In this document: positions 6,062 through 7,022 of the stretch, piece by piece | How the letters are laid out: every line of letters begins with the position of its first letter | Position numbering within the stretch: the first letter of the stretch is position 1 | Origin: Candidatus Gastranaerophilales bacterium | Lineage (GTDB): Bacteria; Cyanobacteriota; Vampirovibrionia; Gastranaerophilales; Gastranaerophilaceae | Direction of reading: 5' to 3' | NCBI GenBank assembly: GCA_947628355.1 | Contig: CANQZO010000103.1 | Span: forward strand, 1-7,022 | Length of the DNA stretch: 7,022 bases | The notes under the pieces: generated by a model | Databases searched by the model: none | What the model was told of the DNA's origin: nothing | Seen by the model: only the letters and a program-made list of their open reading frames with translations | Program-made: the position numbers and the translations under genes

Positions 6062-7022
6062 TGGCTGAATATTATACATTAGTTACGGATATAGGAGTTG
6101 AATTATTAAATGATTGTTTAATAACTCAGAAAATTTTTCCCGGATATAAAATGGCAGTAGGTGACTCCAACGGAGTTTATTATGAACCGGAAAAAACACA
6201 GACTTCCTTAAAAAATCAAAAATATATTACAAATACAGTTAATAAAGGGAAAAAAGGGAATTATATATATTTTAATATGCAAATTCCACCATCAGAGGGC
6301 GATTATACAATAAGAGAAGTGGGTTTGTTTGATGAAGAAAATAATTTACTGGCAATAGCTAAATATCCTGAAACAATAAAACAAAAAGCATTAGGCGATG
6401 CTAGCAAAACAATTATGATTGAAATTCAAATTGAGCTTTCAGATAGTGCAATAAATACTATTATTATTGATAATAGCGGGAATCTTGTAACTGAAGAAAA
6501 ATTAAGTGAATATCAAAAAACAGATGAAAAAGGGAAAGCAAACGGTTATGCACCATTAAACGGTTCAACTAAAATTCCTTGCGAACACTTTCTGATTGCG
6601 AATTATAACGAAATTGGCGGAGTTATCGTTGATGAACAAAATTTTAATATAACCCCCGAGGGTAAATTATCCCTAAAAGACCCAACTGACGGAGAAACCG
6701 TATTTTTAGATGAAAACGGAAAATTAATCTCACCAAAATATAACCTCTTTGACATCATTCAAAAAGACCACGAATTAACCTTTGAAGAAAGTATGGGGCT
6801 GGCAAAATTAGGTAGTTACGTATATAAAACAAGCGACGAAATAAACAGATACGGCTACCCTGAATTTTATAAAAAATGTATGGAGGAATTTGGAGAGAGC
6901 GAAGAGGAGAAGGTATATGAAGTAGTAGAGCAGCCGTATTTTTATGGGAATAGCAGTAACGGAGTAGGAATAAAGGATTCTAGGGGGAATACGACGACGT
7001 TGCAGGCGATAATGAACGGGAC
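6061..7022 (+). CDS. Tail fibre/collar protein, H-like with DUF3751 N-terminal domain (3' end outside window)
   Basis: The frame is open for 320 codons to the window edge with no stop, so only the N-terminal part is seen. The start ATG overlaps the I stop and follows AAAGG (6046-6050) at 10 nt. Residues about 1-140 are a phage tail-collar fibre domain (DUF3751), the part that attaches the fibre to the baseplate: 'TDIGVELL' (9-16), 'MAVGDSNGVYYEPEKTQTSL' (31-50), 'GDYTIREVGLFDEENNLLAI' (80-99) and YPETIKQKALGD (102-113). A linker follows with 'GYAPLNGSTKIP' (162-173), common in trimeric fibres, then short strand repeats 'GGVIVD' (186-191) and 'GETVFLDENGKL' (211-222). Residues 250-300 are an unfamiliar acidic segment with three 'Y' and 'YGYPEFYKKC' (264-273). 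P2 H is about 669 residues, so a large receptor-binding part may lie beyond the edge. The codon preference changes in the last 400 nt, suggesting mosaic origin. Confidence 0.9.
   Translation, partial: MAEYYTLVTDIGVELLNDCLITQKIFPGYKMAVGDSNGVYYEPEKTQTSLKNQKYITNTVNKGKKGNYIYFNMQIPPSEGDYTIREVGLFDEENNLLAIAKYPETIKQKALGDASKTIMIEIQIELSDSAINTIIIDNSGNLVTEEKLSEYQKTDEKGKANGYAPLNGSTKIPCEHFLIANYNEIGGVIVDEQNFNITPEGKLSLKDPTDGETVFLDENGKLISPKYNLFDIIQKDHELTFEESMGLAKLGSYVYKTSDEINRYGYPEFYKKCMEEFGESEEEKVYEVVEQPYFYGNSSNGVGIKDSRGNTTTLQAIMNG

Noticed and set aside
6650..6662. Short ACCC/GGGT inverted repeat in the fibre gene as a possible terminator or site
   Set aside because: Only 4 bp, no T-run follows, and it lies in uninterrupted coding sequence.

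Overview
The window lies inside the late structural operon of a contractile-tailed (myovirus-type) phage, prophage or phage-derived particle with a P2-like tail module. Every gene is on the + strand. The only gap is 14 nt (411-424); all other junctions overlap, by TAATG, TGATG, ATGA or slightly more. No tRNA, rRNA, CRISPR array, insertion sequence, promoter or terminator was seen. The DNA is AT-rich (roughly one third G+C by eye), uses the standard code and has good Shine-Dalgarno sites. That fits a Gram-negative or other diderm host of low G+C. The host cannot be named from this sequence; an AT-rich gut lineage would be only a guess.

Layout: the 3' part of the tail tube gene (FII-like, to 410); tail assembly chaperone E (425-703) with its overlapping -1-frame extension E' (to 888); tape measure protein T (872-2929); a long gpU-like tail protein (2929-3663); LysM-like tail protein X (3663-3878); baseplate wedge protein W/gp25 (3875-4246); baseplate protein J (4243-5511); tail protein I (5504-6061); and the N-terminal 320 residues of an H-like tail fibre or collar protein (6061 to the window end), which is still open at 7022.

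How they work together, from knowledge of P2-type tails: E and E/E' chaperone the tape measure protein, around which FII polymerises into the inner tube. U and X act at tail completion or in the tube/baseplate region. W, J and I form the baseplate wedges, and H attaches to I/J to carry receptor specificity.

The clearest point of interest is the E/E' junction. There is a six-G run, a 7-nt spacer and a perfect 7-bp hairpin that contains the zero-frame stop codon, all inside the only stretch where both frames are open. This is a compact programmed -1 frameshift element. Secondary points are the absence of D (hub) and V (spike) genes between X and W, a roughly 120-residue extension on gpU, an inserted segment in J, and stepwise composition changes in the tail fibre gene that suggest mosaic ancestry. 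Otherwise the region is an ordinary tail module, and I do not see a wholly new system in it.
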